64,000 nucleotides of DNA from Candidatus Obscuribacter sp. (GTDB lineage Bacteria; Cyanobacteriota; Vampirovibrionia; Obscuribacterales; Obscuribacteraceae). A program made the translations under genes and the position numbers. How positions within the stretch are numbered: position 1 is the stretch's first letter; every line of letters starts with the position of its first letter. The stretch lies in the NCBI GenBank assembly GCA_016712465.1, contig JADJQZ010000001.1, positions 6,956,620-7,020,619 of the forward strand, given 5' to 3'. Under the pieces are notes generated by a model, which ran no database searches, was not told the DNA's origin, and worked only from the letters and a program-made list of their open reading frames with translations. Below are positions 43,262 through 52,183 of this stretch, piece by piece.

Positions 43262-44339
43262 AGAAAAACCTCTTTCTTGAGTTGTGAACCGATACGAGCC
43301 AGGCGGAATGCCTGTCTTGATGGTTCTGTTCCAGTTAGAAGAAACAAACGGATGGTTCGGTCACGGGACCGGACCTTCCACTAGACCCTTGTGCTCAGCC
43401 TGTACCGACAAAGCTCTCCACGCCTCTTTCAAGCTCCTTTAACTTCGGCTGGTGACTAAGTCCACCAGAGGAGAAAGAGAAAAGCATAGGTAGCGGGAAT
43501 TACAGTGTTTAGTCGGTGAAAAGATCCAGGAGAGAGAATTAGGGAATAGTATGTCTACCGTAGATATTCTTGGGTCTTAGCTCAATGGTTTTCTCATGAG
43601 ATCCGGTTAATACAATTCGCGCAGCCAGGTCAGCAATGAGTTTTAGGGTTTTTCGCTTTCAGGGCGGGGGACTGTGTCGGGCCCTTTTACTACTGCTGCA
43701 GAGCGCTGCCGATCACTTGTGAGAACTCGGTGAACTTGCAAATGATTCCCGTCAAAATGGTCGGGATTTTGATTAATTGCCTAGCTGCGCTAGGTCCATT
43801 TTTGGGTTGCGCTAGCCAGGCCTAACCATTGAATGAAACTAGTAATTACTATTCATAGAGAAAGCCAAACTAAGTATTTCAGCCCAGATAGTCGAGCTAG
43901 CATATGTTATGAGTTGGTTCTAATGGGGAAATTCACCACAGGCCGATTTTCTGCCTTTTCTTGAGAAGTGGCTCGTTTGCAGCCTTTAAGGGGGGCGCTG
44001 ATGCTCGTTTCGCTAATTGTGAGACGGCGCTAAGGCGGTGCATCCAAAGATTAACAATGCATCGTTTGAGGTTACTTTTGAAACTTTCTCTTGCCTCTCT
44101 TGATAACTTTCGTTTAAGTTCCAGATATCCATTTTCACTCTTTAACCCAAAAGGTTTTCCAACAAAGCGCATCTCTCCAGCACATAGGCTTTTCAACCAC
44201 CGCCACTGACTCGCAATCGCGAGTGTGAGCATGTCCGGTAGATGAGCCTCTGCTGTAGTAGCTGCGTGAGTCCGGGTTGGAAGGTCTGGTCTTGGAAATG
44301 GAACACTTAACCCGCCGGAAAGAAAGGACCTCTCAAACT
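43262..44339. other. 1.1-kb gap between divergent genes
   Basis: No convincing gene. A 99-codon minus frame (43933-44232) is rich in Lys/Arg but has no binding site. A small CCTAG/CTAGG hairpin lies at 43780-43794. Promoters for the divergent metallopeptidase and zinc-ribbon genes must lie here. Confidence 0.4.
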
Positions 44340-45026
44340 ATGAAAATCGTTGGAACCTCTGTCTGCCCTGCCTGCGCTCTGTCCGGTCATGACGGTGACT
44401 CCTGCCGCGCCAACCTCCTCGACAACGGTCACGTTGCTTGCTACACCTGTGGCAGCATCACCGAGCCCGTGCCCGAAGATGTGCGTCAGTCTGTTCGCCA
44501 GATGCCCGCCGGCATTGCCATCGTGGTGGCCAACCTGTTCCGGTCCCGTGACGAGGACGCCCCCGGTCTGAAGCTCATCTACGAGCGCAACGGCCTGGGT
44601 CACATCTCTCATGACCGCGCCGTCGCTGCCGTGGCTCACGGTTGTGTCGAAGCGCTTCTGGAAGCTGACGCTCTCGTCACCCTCGTCTTCGCCAGCGTCG
44701 ACCAGACGGCTCGTCTGGAACTGCGCTACGACAAGACGCAGGCGCCGAAGCTCTCTCCGGATGCCATCAACCGGCTTTTCAACGGCGGCTTCTACATTTC
44801 CGAGCCCAAAGCCGGCACGCCGGCGTTCATGGCTCAGGAGATGGAGCAAGTTCTTCGCACGCGCGCCTGTCCCCCGGACATGGCCGCGGCTTGCGCTCGC
44901 CTCATGCTCAACCAGTTCACGGTGCAACACACCAATCTGGATGATCGCATGCGTCGCGTGCTGCTTCGTTTCACCGACCCCGTCACGTCGGTGGAAATCA
45001 CGGCGGAGTGCACCTACTGCCTCTAG
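44340..45026 (+). CDS. Zinc-ribbon protein of unknown function
   Basis: About 228 residues from the ATG at 44340; in-frame ATGs at 44277 and 44298 would add 21 or 14 residues. An N-terminal metal site CPACALSGHDGDSC...CYTCG (about 9-38) is followed by a mostly helical domain. No enzyme motif is visible. AAAGGA precedes the ATG by about 12 bases, which is loose. Codons are strongly GC-ending. It lies just ahead of the coupled HAD gene pair; a shared role is possible but unproven. Confidence 0.72.
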   Translation: MKIVGTSVCPACALSGHDGDSCRANLLDNGHVACYTCGSITEPVPEDVRQSVRQMPAGIAIVVANLFRSRDEDAPGLKLIYERNGLGHISHDRAVAAVAHGCVEALLEADALVTLVFASVDQTARLELRYDKTQAPKLSPDAINRLFNGGFYISEPKAGTPAFMAQEMEQVLRTRACPPDMAAACARLMLNQFTVQHTNLDDRMRRVLLRFTDPVTSVEITAECTYCL

Positions 45027-45138
45027 GCGTCGTGCCTGGAGCTACTCTGCCCGAGTGACAGGGGAAGGAAGGTGACCACACACCCCATCCCCTGACGACT
45101 AGCCTCTTGCCACATCGCTCTCTTTCAGGAGTAAGCAA

Positions 45139-45240
45139 ATGGCTGTTCAACGTATCAAATCTGTACTGAAACCACGTGTCCGTCTCATGCTGTGGCATGG
45201 GACAGGCCAAAACTTTCACATGGAAGGAGCCAAACTATGA
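45139..45240 (+). CDS. 33-residue micro-gene coupled to the HAD gene
   Basis: A 33-codon frame (MAVQRIKSVLKPRVRLMLWH...) with AGGAG eight bases before its ATG. Its TGA overlaps the ATG of the HAD gene (ATGA at 45237-45240). The arrangement suits translational coupling. The peptide is basic, so it could be a leader peptide or a functional micropeptide; its sequence alone does not decide. Confidence 0.5.
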   Translation: MAVQRIKSVLKPRVRLMLWHGTGQNFHMEGAKL

Positions 45241-46013
45241 CTGCTCCAGTCGGTATTTCACTCAACAGTCCCAAATGGGAACTGCGGAAACTGCCCGCGG
45301 TTATCTGGTGGGACCTGTGGGGAACGATCGCGCGCTCGGACAACCGGGAGCCGATTCTGCACCTGCAGAAAATCCTCAAGTTTCACACGGAGTCCATCGA
45401 CGTCAAGGACGTGCGTTCGGTGGATCCTGACTTCCTGCGTGTCTGTCTGACCACCAATGTGCCCCATCCGGTGCGTCACGGTGAGCAGGACCCTGTCGGG
45501 TTCATCCGCTCCGTAGCCCGTCCCTTTGGGCTGACTGTGGAACCGGAGATGGTTCCGCTGTTCAACGAGGTGACGCACAAGGAGTCGCAGTGCGCCCTCA
45601 TGTTCTTCGACACAAGGAAGGTTCTCAAGGAACTCAAGGCGCGCGGTTTGCGCAATGGGCTCATCTCGAACCTCTGGGGCTTCCCGGTCAAGACCTTGTT
45701 CGAAGAGGAAAGTCTGGGCAAGTTCATCCCGCCGGAGCTGCGCGTGTACTCCTTCGAGGAAGGTTACGCCAAGCCTGATGTCGAGCTGTTCCGTCGCGCT
45801 TGTCTGCGTGCCGGCGTGGCCCCCGAGGATTGCTTGATGATCGGGGATCATCTCGAAAACGACATTCTGCCGGCAATTGCCCTGGGCATGCGGACGGTCC
45901 TCATCGACCGCGAGCACGTCTATCGTCCCGACCAAGTACCGGAGGAAACGCTTCACATCGACAAGATGGAGACGCTCCTCGACTACCTGCCGTCCTCGGG
46001 TGTCAACGCCTGA
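45237..46013 (+). CDS. HAD-superfamily hydrolase with DLW motif
   Basis: A 258-residue HAD protein. Motif I is IWWDLWGTI with Asp26 and Trp in place of the second aspartate. Motif II is LISNLWGFP, motif III GYAKPDVELF, motif IV CLMIGDHLENDI. The cap lies at about residues 35-120. Enzymes lacking the second Asp may be phosphatases, dehalogenase-like or inactive, so substrate and activity are uncertain. Start chosen at the ATG that overlaps the micro-gene; a longer frame opens at 45192. Codons end mainly in G/C. Confidence 0.85.
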   Translation: MTAPVGISLNSPKWELRKLPAVIWWDLWGTIARSDNREPILHLQKILKFHTESIDVKDVRSVDPDFLRVCLTTNVPHPVRHGEQDPVGFIRSVARPFGLTVEPEMVPLFNEVTHKESQCALMFFDTRKVLKELKARGLRNGLISNLWGFPVKTLFEEESLGKFIPPELRVYSFEEGYAKPDVELFRRACLRAGVAPEDCLMIGDHLENDILPAIALGMRTVLIDREHVYRPDQVPEETLHIDKMETLLDYLPSSGVNA

Positions 46014-46216
46014 GGGTAGCACCATCTGTAAATAGAAAGTCTCTGTTGGAAGGCTAGACCGTCTAGCGGTCAACTCATGGAGGTGGAGCAAGTCGTTCCG
46101 CCTCCTGCCGGTTGGTCGTGGTCAGCAATAGGCCCGGATTATCTGGGTCGCCTTCCGCTCTGTCCTAACAACGGGGGTGGTGCAATTGCCGCCCCAACAT
46201 CACAGAGGTGTATACC
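46014..46216. other. Leader of truD with two dyads
   Basis: CTAGAC/GTCTAG (46054-46066) and GGAGGTGGA/TCCGCCTCC (46079-46087 with 46097-46105, one G-T pair) form hairpins between the HAD gene and truD. No T-run follows either one. They may be an attenuator or a processing site. Confidence 0.4.
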
Positions 46217-47662
46217 ATGGATACCGTTATCTCTGAAATCTCTGACCGGAGCGCCCGCACCGGCTTCGGCTTCCTCCCGACCGAACAGCTGCGACGCTAC
46301 GCCGGCAACCACCCCGTGGTCCTGGCGCAGCACAAGGCTGACGCGTCGCACTTCATCGTGCAAGAGGTCCATCGTTACGGCATGCTTACCGCGACGACAC
46401 GGTCCGATTTCACGCCGGAGCGTCTGGATGCCTTCACCGGTCGCTTCGTGGCATTCACGCTGGTGAAGTGTCGGCTGACTTCGTCGGCTGCCGCTCGCAA
46501 GCTGGCAAACGACCTGAAAATCCCCGCCCAGTGGATCACCATGGCGGGCAACAAGGACCGTACCGCACGGACTGCTCAGATGGTCGTGATTGCCAATGCC
46601 TCGGTCAACATCGACGATGTGCGGCGGCACGCAACACCGGATGAGCGCAATCTGCGCGAACACGGCTATTTCATCAAGGACGTCCGCAGGCACGACCGGG
46701 CGCTGCGCAAGGGCTTCCTCGAGGGCAACAACTTCACGCTCCAGGTCGGTTTGCCTGGCATGAAGAAGGACGCCATCGACGAGTACCTGCCTCCCCGGCT
46801 CAGGGACATCACCTACGTGCAAGACGGCACCGAGACGGTGGTCATGCCCAACTTCTTCGGGCGCCAGCGCTTGGGACGTCGCCAGAATCTGCTGGGCGTC
46901 GGCCTGGACTTCATCACCATGGGGTCCGAAGCCGGCGTGAAGCGGTTCTGCTGCGAACTGGTCGAGGAGAATGACCATCCTCTGGCCAACGACCTGCGCC
47001 GCAAACTGGCTGTCATCTGGGCTCAGGCGGAAGAAACCGCCGCGGCCAAGGGGCAGACGGTGGCGGAGCAGAGCTTCGACTTCATCGAGATGCAGCGTGT
47101 TCTCGAGGAGCCGGAGCCCGGCTACAACCATCGCTACCGGCGGCGCCCGAGCTACGAGCCCGCCAACATGTTCATCGAGCACAAGCTGATTTCCAAAATC
47201 ATCGAGACCAGGAGCATCGAAAGAGCGTTCCTGGAAATGCGCGATGATGTCAGCCTGTGGGTCGGCGCGTATCAGGGTTACTGGTTCAACCAGGCTCTGG
47301 CCCGTGTCCTCGATGGTCTGATCCCGATCGAAGCACTGGAGGCGGATCGTCGTACTGGCGAGCCGGTCATTCCCCTCTACTTCGCCGGGGACGAGAACAG
47401 TGTCAAGTGGTACGAGCGGTGGCTTCCCGAGGCAATTCCGTCCAAGATCGATCCGGTGGTGCGCAAGTACTTCCTGACGAACACGGATGGCAGCTCCGGT
47501 CCGCGCCGCCCGTCTCATGTGCGTGTGGGCAATCTCGACGTGACTGCCCGCGACGAGTCCATCAACCTGACCTTCACCTTGCGCCGGGGAAGTTATGCGA
47601 CGACGTTCCTGTCGTTGCTCTTCAACCTCGACGGCAAGGACTGGGAAGTGCTGGACAAGTAA
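46217..47662 (+). CDS. truD: TruD-family tRNA pseudouridine synthase
   Basis: About 481 residues. The catalytic motif AGNKDRTARTAQ places the active-site aspartate at Asp114, and NFFGRQRLG (from Asn212) and LRRGSYATTFLSLL (near the C-terminus) are classic TruD landmarks. TruD modifies U13 in tRNA-Glu. At about 480 residues it is longer than typical bacterial TruD (about 350) and resembles the archaeal/eukaryotic Pus7-like class in its C-terminal motif. The ATG at 46217 has AGAGGTG eight bases upstream; a GTG at 46208 is possible. Codons are strongly GC-ending. Confidence 0.92.
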   Translation: MDTVISEISDRSARTGFGFLPTEQLRRYAGNHPVVLAQHKADASHFIVQEVHRYGMLTATTRSDFTPERLDAFTGRFVAFTLVKCRLTSSAAARKLANDLKIPAQWITMAGNKDRTARTAQMVVIANASVNIDDVRRHATPDERNLREHGYFIKDVRRHDRALRKGFLEGNNFTLQVGLPGMKKDAIDEYLPPRLRDITYVQDGTETVVMPNFFGRQRLGRRQNLLGVGLDFITMGSEAGVKRFCCELVEENDHPLANDLRRKLAVIWAQAEETAAAKGQTVAEQSFDFIEMQRVLEEPEPGYNHRYRRRPSYEPANMFIEHKLISKIIETRSIERAFLEMRDDVSLWVGAYQGYWFNQALARVLDGLIPIEALEADRRTGEPVIPLYFAGDENSVKWYERWLPEAIPSKIDPVVRKYFLTNTDGSSGPRRPSHVRVGNLDVTARDESINLTFTLRRGSYATTFLSLLFNLDGKDWEVLDK

Positions 47663-47713
47663 ACGCTTCTCACGTCAACCACCAACATCAACGTATCTCT
47701 TAGGAGGTTCATC

Positions 47714-47938
47714 ATGAACACGAATGCGAGTACCTGTTACGCGGGACACCAGGGCAACGCCCCGGTGATTCCCTCGCTGCTCGCCAGCCCGCTTCTGCAG
47801 ACCGGTATCGACTTCGGTCTCGGCGAGCGGCGTGGCAACGACGGCGAAAAGCAGGTTCAACCCTGGGCCAAGAACGGCACCTGCAACGGACCCTGCACCC
47901 GCAACGACCTGCTGGCAAAGGTCTTCGGCGAGGAGTAA
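47714..47938 (+). CDS. 74-residue peptide with CxxxC, unknown
   Basis: A short gene with a perfect AGGAGG eight bases before the ATG, starting 51 bases after truD. It has Cys8 and a C-terminal NGTCNGPCTRND (Cys57, Cys61), followed by a charged end. This pattern is compatible with a modified peptide precursor or a small metal-binding protein, but no modifying enzyme is nearby. It is closed by two hairpins, so it is transcribed. Confidence 0.62.
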   Translation: MNTNASTCYAGHQGNAPVIPSLLASPLLQTGIDFGLGERRGNDGEKQVQPWAKNGTCNGPCTRNDLLAKVFGEE

Positions 47939-47971
47939 GCTCTCGCTAGAGCCGCTCCAAGCTGAGAGCCT

Positions 47972-48021
47972 GGGGCTGCCGAATGGATAAGGGAGGCATA
48001 CCTTCCACCTTCGGCAGCCCC
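47972..48021 (+). terminator. Stem-loop after the 74-residue gene
   Basis: A perfect 12-bp stem GGGGCTGCCGAA/TTCGGCAGCCCC with a 26-nt loop. It has no T-run, so it is more an RNA-stabilising or regulatory stem than a simple terminator. Confidence 0.6.
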
Positions 48022-48042
48022 GTGGATATAACAACCCAGAGA

Positions 48043-48094
48043 CTGCAAGCACCGGCTCGGAAGTTCCGACCGGTGCTGCAGTTCTCTTTTTTTG
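48043..48094 (+). terminator. Strong rho-independent terminator
   Basis: CTGCA-GCACCGG-TCGGAA folds onto TTCCGA-CCGGTGC-TGCAG with a single-base bulge and tiny loop, and TTCTCTTTTTTT follows. It ends the truD/74-residue transcript and may also face the convergent Flp gene. Confidence 0.9.
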
Positions 48095-48141
48095 CGACAA
48101 TATACTATAGCAAGAAGTAAGGCGATTTCAGGTCTGCTGAT

Positions 48142-48354
48142 TCAGCTTGCTGCTGCCGCCGCTGAAGAGAGGGCGTTCAATTGGCTGACCACGGCTGAAA
48201 AGGCTTTGGAGATAGCGGCTGAAAGAGCGCCCTGGGTGATGGAGAAGACCACCGCCACAAGAATAGCCACAAAGGCTAGGATGGCGCCGTATTCAGTAAT
48301 ACCCTGACCTGATTCGTTTTCTACAAACTGGCATATTATGTGTTTATTGTTCAT
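48142..48354 (-). CDS. flp: Flp/Fap-type pilin
   Basis: A 70-residue prepilin. The leader ends ENESG, and prepilin-peptidase cleavage after Gly16 puts the conserved Glu at mature position 5 (QGITEYG), as in Flp pilins. A hydrophobic helix (GAILAFVAILVAVVF) follows. The C-terminus is Ala/Ser-rich. Flp pilins form Tad-type adhesive pili. No tad or cpa genes are nearby, so the machinery must be elsewhere. AGGAG lies seven bases before the ATG. Confidence 0.88.
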   Translation of the reverse strand: MNNKHIICQFVENESGQGITEYGAILAFVAILVAVVFSITQGALSAAISKAFSAVVSQLNALSSAAAAAS

Positions 48355-48677
48355 GATAGCTCCTCATTAGTTGCTGGTGGCGAAGGTCGTCTCAAATATA
48401 TTCCGCTCACCAGGAACAAGGTTAATGGTTCGGAATCCATGTTGTCATCGACGCTTTCCCTTACACCAAAGAGTGTATGGACCTATCAAAGTATTACCAG
48501 AGCTATTGCCCTGCCTGGTTTTCTGTCTTTAGTCGACGCATACTATCGAAGGTAGCAGGCGCAAGAAAAAGAAATTGAAAATTGATTGAATGGCAGAGGG
48601 TTTGAACAGAGGGAGTAAAGCTACTCCCTCTGCAAACCAGGGCTTAAGGCTACCAGCGCCGCAGCTCTGGATAGCGA
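48355..48677. other. Gap between Flp and leucyl aminopeptidase genes
   Basis: It contains the hairpin at 48607-48632 and the promoter region of flp. No gene otherwise. Confidence 0.4.
48607..48632 (-). terminator. Terminator-like hairpin of the aminopeptidase gene
   Basis: A perfect 11-bp stem CAGAGGGAGTA/TACTCCCTCTG with a 4-nt loop, 46 bases beyond the aminopeptidase stop on the minus strand. The T-run is weak. Confidence 0.6.
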
Positions 48678-50258
48678 TTACTTGCCTTTTGCGACAAGTT
48701 CAGCCAGTTGCACCAGGGTAATCACACCGAAGCCGGTGCCGCCCTTGGGATCCGCTCCAGTAGCGCGGCTTCTGAAAGCTGTGCCGGCTATGTCTACGTG
48801 TACAATCGGCAAGTCTCCGGCTGCCGACATCACGAAGAGACCGGCTGTTATCGAGCCTGCCATCCGCCCGCCGGTATTTTTCAAATCAGCTATGTCGCAA
48901 GTGTTTTGCTCGCGATAGTCTTCGAAGATCGGGAATTGATGTACGTTTTCACCTGAAAGTTTGGCTGCCAGTAAGTAAGAGTCGCACCAGTCTTGATTGC
49001 TTGTTACCACGCCGGCAGCCGCATCACCGAGGGCGATCAGCACGGCTCCGGTCAAAGTAGCGTAATCGACAATGCGCGTGACATTGCCTTTGAGGCGGGC
49101 CCAGGATATTGCATCTACCAGGGTCAGCCGGCCTTCCGCATCGGTGTTGTCGATTTCGTAAGACTTGCCGTCCATACCGATGTAGACATCGCCGGGCTTG
49201 TAGGCTGCGCCGCCGGTCATGTTTTCCGTGGCGGCTATGAAGGCTTTTACTCTCACCGGCACATTCATGGCGGCAATTGCTTGCATGGAAGCGATGACCG
49301 AGGCGCCGCCGCACATGTCGTATTTCATATCACGCATGCCGTCGGCCGGCTTAAGATCTAAGCCGCCGGCATCGAAGGTAATGCCTTTACCTACGAGGGC
49401 AAGCACTTCCGTAGTTTGTGGGTTCACTTTCGGTGTGTAAGTCATGACGATAAACTTGGGCGGTTCTTGAGAGCCGCGTGCCACAGCCAGGAAGGCATTC
49501 ATGCCGAATTCAGCGCACTGGTCGGCTTCAAAAACTTCCACTTCGATGGTGCCGTCGGAGCCCCAGGCTACCGTTTCGGCTAGTTCCGCCAAATATGAGG
49601 GGGTGCAGAAATTAGGCGGAAGGTTGGCCGTGTCTCTGGAGAGATTAACGGCTTTGCCAAGTATCTGACCATGGGTAAGCCCTTGTTCTACTTCGTTTAG
49701 CTCAGGCACTGAGAGCCCGTCGAAGGCTACCGATATGTTTGAAATGCGGCGGCGCGGCTCAGCTGGTGCCGTTTTGTAGTCATCTGCCTGGTAAAGCACG
49801 CGTGCGATAGTGGAGGCGGTTACTCTTCCGAAATCATATAATGATGCTGCTTTTTGCTTCTTGAAGCGGCGTACGATTGAGCGGGGGATCACCACTACCG
49901 CTTCATTGGTCTCCAATTCTCGCGCCTTTTTGAAGGCACCGATGAGGGCATTTTGCCAGATGGATGGTGTAAAAGCGTCTGCTTCCCCCAGTCCGAAAGA
50001 GATGTTGAAACCGCTGTTTCCACAACCGGAGAGCATGTTGGATATTGTCTGGCCAGGCTTGGCCTTGAAGCCTTCAATCTGAGCCTGAGCCAGTCGCTTT
50101 GCAGTCAGACCCTTGGCTTTGCCTCCGGCAGAGGCAAAGACCGGTGTAAGGAAAACGCTACCGCCGGGTAACCAGTTGAACCTGGTCAGGGCGGCTTGAG
50201 CCGATGCTACGGCTGTTCTTACTAGAATCAGATTGACGTTGGGTCTTGGGTCTTTCAT
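48678..50258 (-). CDS. pepA: M17 leucyl aminopeptidase
   Basis: A 526-residue cytosolic aminopeptidase of the PepA family. The metal-binding and catalytic motifs KGITFDAGGLDLKP, ENMTGGAAYKPGDV and NTDAEGRLTL are all present; the usual Ser of FDSGG is Ala. It removes N-terminal amino acids, mainly Leu. Start at the ATG at 50258 with GGAG eight bases upstream; the frame remains open to 50315. An N-terminal domain (about 1-180) precedes the catalytic domain. PepA proteins can also bind DNA. Confidence 0.93.
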   Translation of the reverse strand: MKDPRPNVNLILVRTAVASAQAALTRFNWLPGGSVFLTPVFASAGGKAKGLTAKRLAQAQIEGFKAKPGQTISNMLSGCGNSGFNISFGLGEADAFTPSIWQNALIGAFKKARELETNEAVVVIPRSIVRRFKKQKAASLYDFGRVTASTIARVLYQADDYKTAPAEPRRRISNISVAFDGLSVPELNEVEQGLTHGQILGKAVNLSRDTANLPPNFCTPSYLAELAETVAWGSDGTIEVEVFEADQCAEFGMNAFLAVARGSQEPPKFIVMTYTPKVNPQTTEVLALVGKGITFDAGGLDLKPADGMRDMKYDMCGGASVIASMQAIAAMNVPVRVKAFIAATENMTGGAAYKPGDVYIGMDGKSYEIDNTDAEGRLTLVDAISWARLKGNVTRIVDYATLTGAVLIALGDAAAGVVTSNQDWCDSYLLAAKLSGENVHQFPIFEDYREQNTCDIADLKNTGGRMAGSITAGLFVMSAAGDLPIVHVDIAGTAFRSRATGADPKGGTGFGVITLVQLAELVAKGK

Positions 50259-50389
50259 GTTGTAACTCCAATATTCGAATTTAAGATGGTCAGGCAAAGT
50301 AACAACTGCTGTCACTTTGTCTGACCGGTTTTCTTTCAGTCAGGTCCAAATCGGGTCGCTGAAAGATCAATTTGCCGACTGCTGGTTCT

Positions 50390-51262
50390 TTAGCCGGCAA
50401 GCGGTTTTGCCACCTTCGTCCGCAAGGTCCAGAGCGCCAGGAAGCCATCCAGCACAATTAAGGCGCTGCCCAGGATTTCATTTTGTCCCGGCACTTCATT
50501 CCAGAACAGCGCACCGAGCAGAACAGCCCAGAGCAAAGATGTATAGAAGAAGGGTGCCAGTGCCGAAGCTGGTGAAAGCTGGAAGGCTCTGGTTAAGAAG
50601 ATCTGGAAGAAACCGCCGCTCACGCCGAGGAGCAGCAGAACTAACCATTGTTCCGAGGTGGGTGTTTGCCAGTTGGCAATGGCAAAGGGCGCAATCATTA
50701 TTGAGCCGAGCCCCAGGAAAGAGACCACCAGGCATTGACTGGAAGCTCTACTACTGAGGGCGCGCGCCAGTATATCACTGCCGGCTCGGGCCAGGCTGCC
50801 TGCCAGCATGACTGCTACGGGCATAAGCTCTGCTCCCATTTTGGGCCGGCAGATAATGAGGACACCGGCTGCACCGCAGGCAATTGCCAGCCAGCGCAGG
50901 GGAGGTACTCGTTCCCTGAGAAAATACTGACCGAGAATTGCTACCAGTAGTGGTGCTGTGTACGTCAGTGACATGGCTTCCGAGAGGGGCAACCGGGTCA
51001 TGCCGAAGAAACAGCAGAGAATGGCTGTCACTCCCAGTCCGGCTCTGAAAAGGTGCAGGTATCTGGGGGTATCCTTCTTGAAAAATTCCAGGTGGGCAGA
51101 CTTTGGTGTCAGCGGTAGTATCACCAGGTAAGCAATCAGGAAGCGGAAAAACACGGTTTCTTCAAGCGGTAAGGTTTGTCCGATTTCCTTCACCAGGGCA
51201 TTTAGAACGGTGAAGAAAACTGTAGCGATGAGAGCGAATTTCGCTCCTTGCAAGTTAGTCAT
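50390..51262 (-). CDS. EamA-family (DMT) exporter
   Basis: A 290-residue protein with ten hydrophobic helices in two repeated halves (for example LVILPLTPKSA and the later ALVLGAL region), the layout of EamA/RhaT-like drug-metabolite transporters. AGGAGGCG precedes the ATG by seven bases. These carriers export amino acids, nucleosides or other small molecules; the substrate is unknown. It is separate from the acyltransferase gene by 67 bases on the same strand. Confidence 0.88.
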   Translation of the reverse strand: MTNLQGAKFALIATVFFTVLNALVKEIGQTLPLEETVFFRFLIAYLVILPLTPKSAHLEFFKKDTPRYLHLFRAGLGVTAILCCFFGMTRLPLSEAMSLTYTAPLLVAILGQYFLRERVPPLRWLAIACGAAGVLIICRPKMGAELMPVAVMLAGSLARAGSDILARALSSRASSQCLVVSFLGLGSIMIAPFAIANWQTPTSEQWLVLLLLGVSGGFFQIFLTRAFQLSPASALAPFFYTSLLWAVLLGALFWNEVPGQNEILGSALIVLDGFLALWTLRTKVAKPLAG

Positions 51263-51329
51263 ACACGCCTCCTCCGCTGAGCGGAAGTGAGATGGACCCG
51301 TCCCTGGGTCTTGTTGAAAAGGAATGTGG

Positions 51330-52160
51330 TCAGGTGCCGTTTTGCAGGGCCGTCATAGCCTGGAAGAGTTCGTCGACGATTTCGTCTTTGCTTCGCTCTT
51401 CATCGGCCTTGACAGGGATAGGTTTGGCTATTTGCACCCGGCAGCCGTAGACTGTGCGACCGCAAAATTCTCGTTTGATGCCGCAGAAAGCCAGGAGCCT
51501 TTGCCCCAGGGATGCCTTGGCGGGGTCAGTGACGTACTCGATGTACATGGGCAAAAGCGCAAAGTTATCACCGGTGGCCTTGGCGGCACGACCGGCGATA
51601 ATCACCGGTCCGGTATTGAAGTCTTTGCGTGCCAGGCTGTTGTCTTTCACCAGTCTTCCCTGTGGAAAGATGATGAAGCTTGTGCCGGGCTCCCTTTCGA
51701 GGGCCGTTACCACGGAATTCATGGATGCGACGCGGGCGCGCAGATTTTCTGTTTCCACCGGGATGACGCCCAGCCAGGCCATCCATGGGGCCCGCCAGCC
51801 GCGCACCTGCTCGATGTCAGCCAGAAAGCGCCACCGTCTTGCCCCGATCAGATAGCTTACGACGGCAACGTCGTGCTCGAACTGGTGGTTTGGACAGATG
51901 ATGTAGCGCTGTTTTTCATTGCCGAAAGCCATGTTTTGCAGGCCGCTTATGTACAGGCGACCAAAGAAATATGGCGCACCCAGCCTGGACAGCAGGTAGA
52001 GAACAAGCCTGGACAGCACCGACACATACGGGGTGACATAGCCGCTCTGGCTGGACAAGTTTGCGCCCTGCTTGCTCCAGTAGCGACAGTAGAGGAAAAT
52101 GCCGATAGCAAGAATTATTGCCGCTCCTGCCCAGACGGCGGTTAAAATGGTTTCGCTCAT
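51330..52160 (-). CDS. 1-acylglycerol-3-phosphate-type acyltransferase (PlsC-like)
   Basis: About 276 residues. The N-terminal helix (about 6-25) anchors it. PlsC motifs are NHQFEHD (Asn91, His92, Asp97) and FPQGR (165-169; usually FPEG), with FIIFPQGR as the glycerol-binding strand. It transfers an acyl chain to a lysophospholipid or glycerolipid. The AMP-ligase gene ends 23 bases upstream on the same strand, making an Aas-like acyl-activating plus acyltransferase pair. An ATG with CGGAA is the chosen start; the frame stays open into the ligase gene. Confidence 0.88.
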   Translation of the reverse strand: MSETILTAVWAGAAIILAIGIFLYCRYWSKQGANLSSQSGYVTPYVSVLSRLVLYLLSRLGAPYFFGRLYISGLQNMAFGNEKQRYIICPNHQFEHDVAVVSYLIGARRWRFLADIEQVRGWRAPWMAWLGVIPVETENLRARVASMNSVVTALEREPGTSFIIFPQGRLVKDNSLARKDFNTGPVIIAGRAAKATGDNFALLPMYIEYVTDPAKASLGQRLLAFCGIKREFCGRTVYGCRVQIAKPIPVKADEERSKDEIVDELFQAMTALQNGT

Positions 52161-52183
52161 AATTTGTTCCGCAGGCTTAAGTT

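Noticed and set aside
43933..44232. 99-codon basic minus-strand frame
   Set aside because: No binding site, unusual composition and no neighbours on that strand; likely chance.
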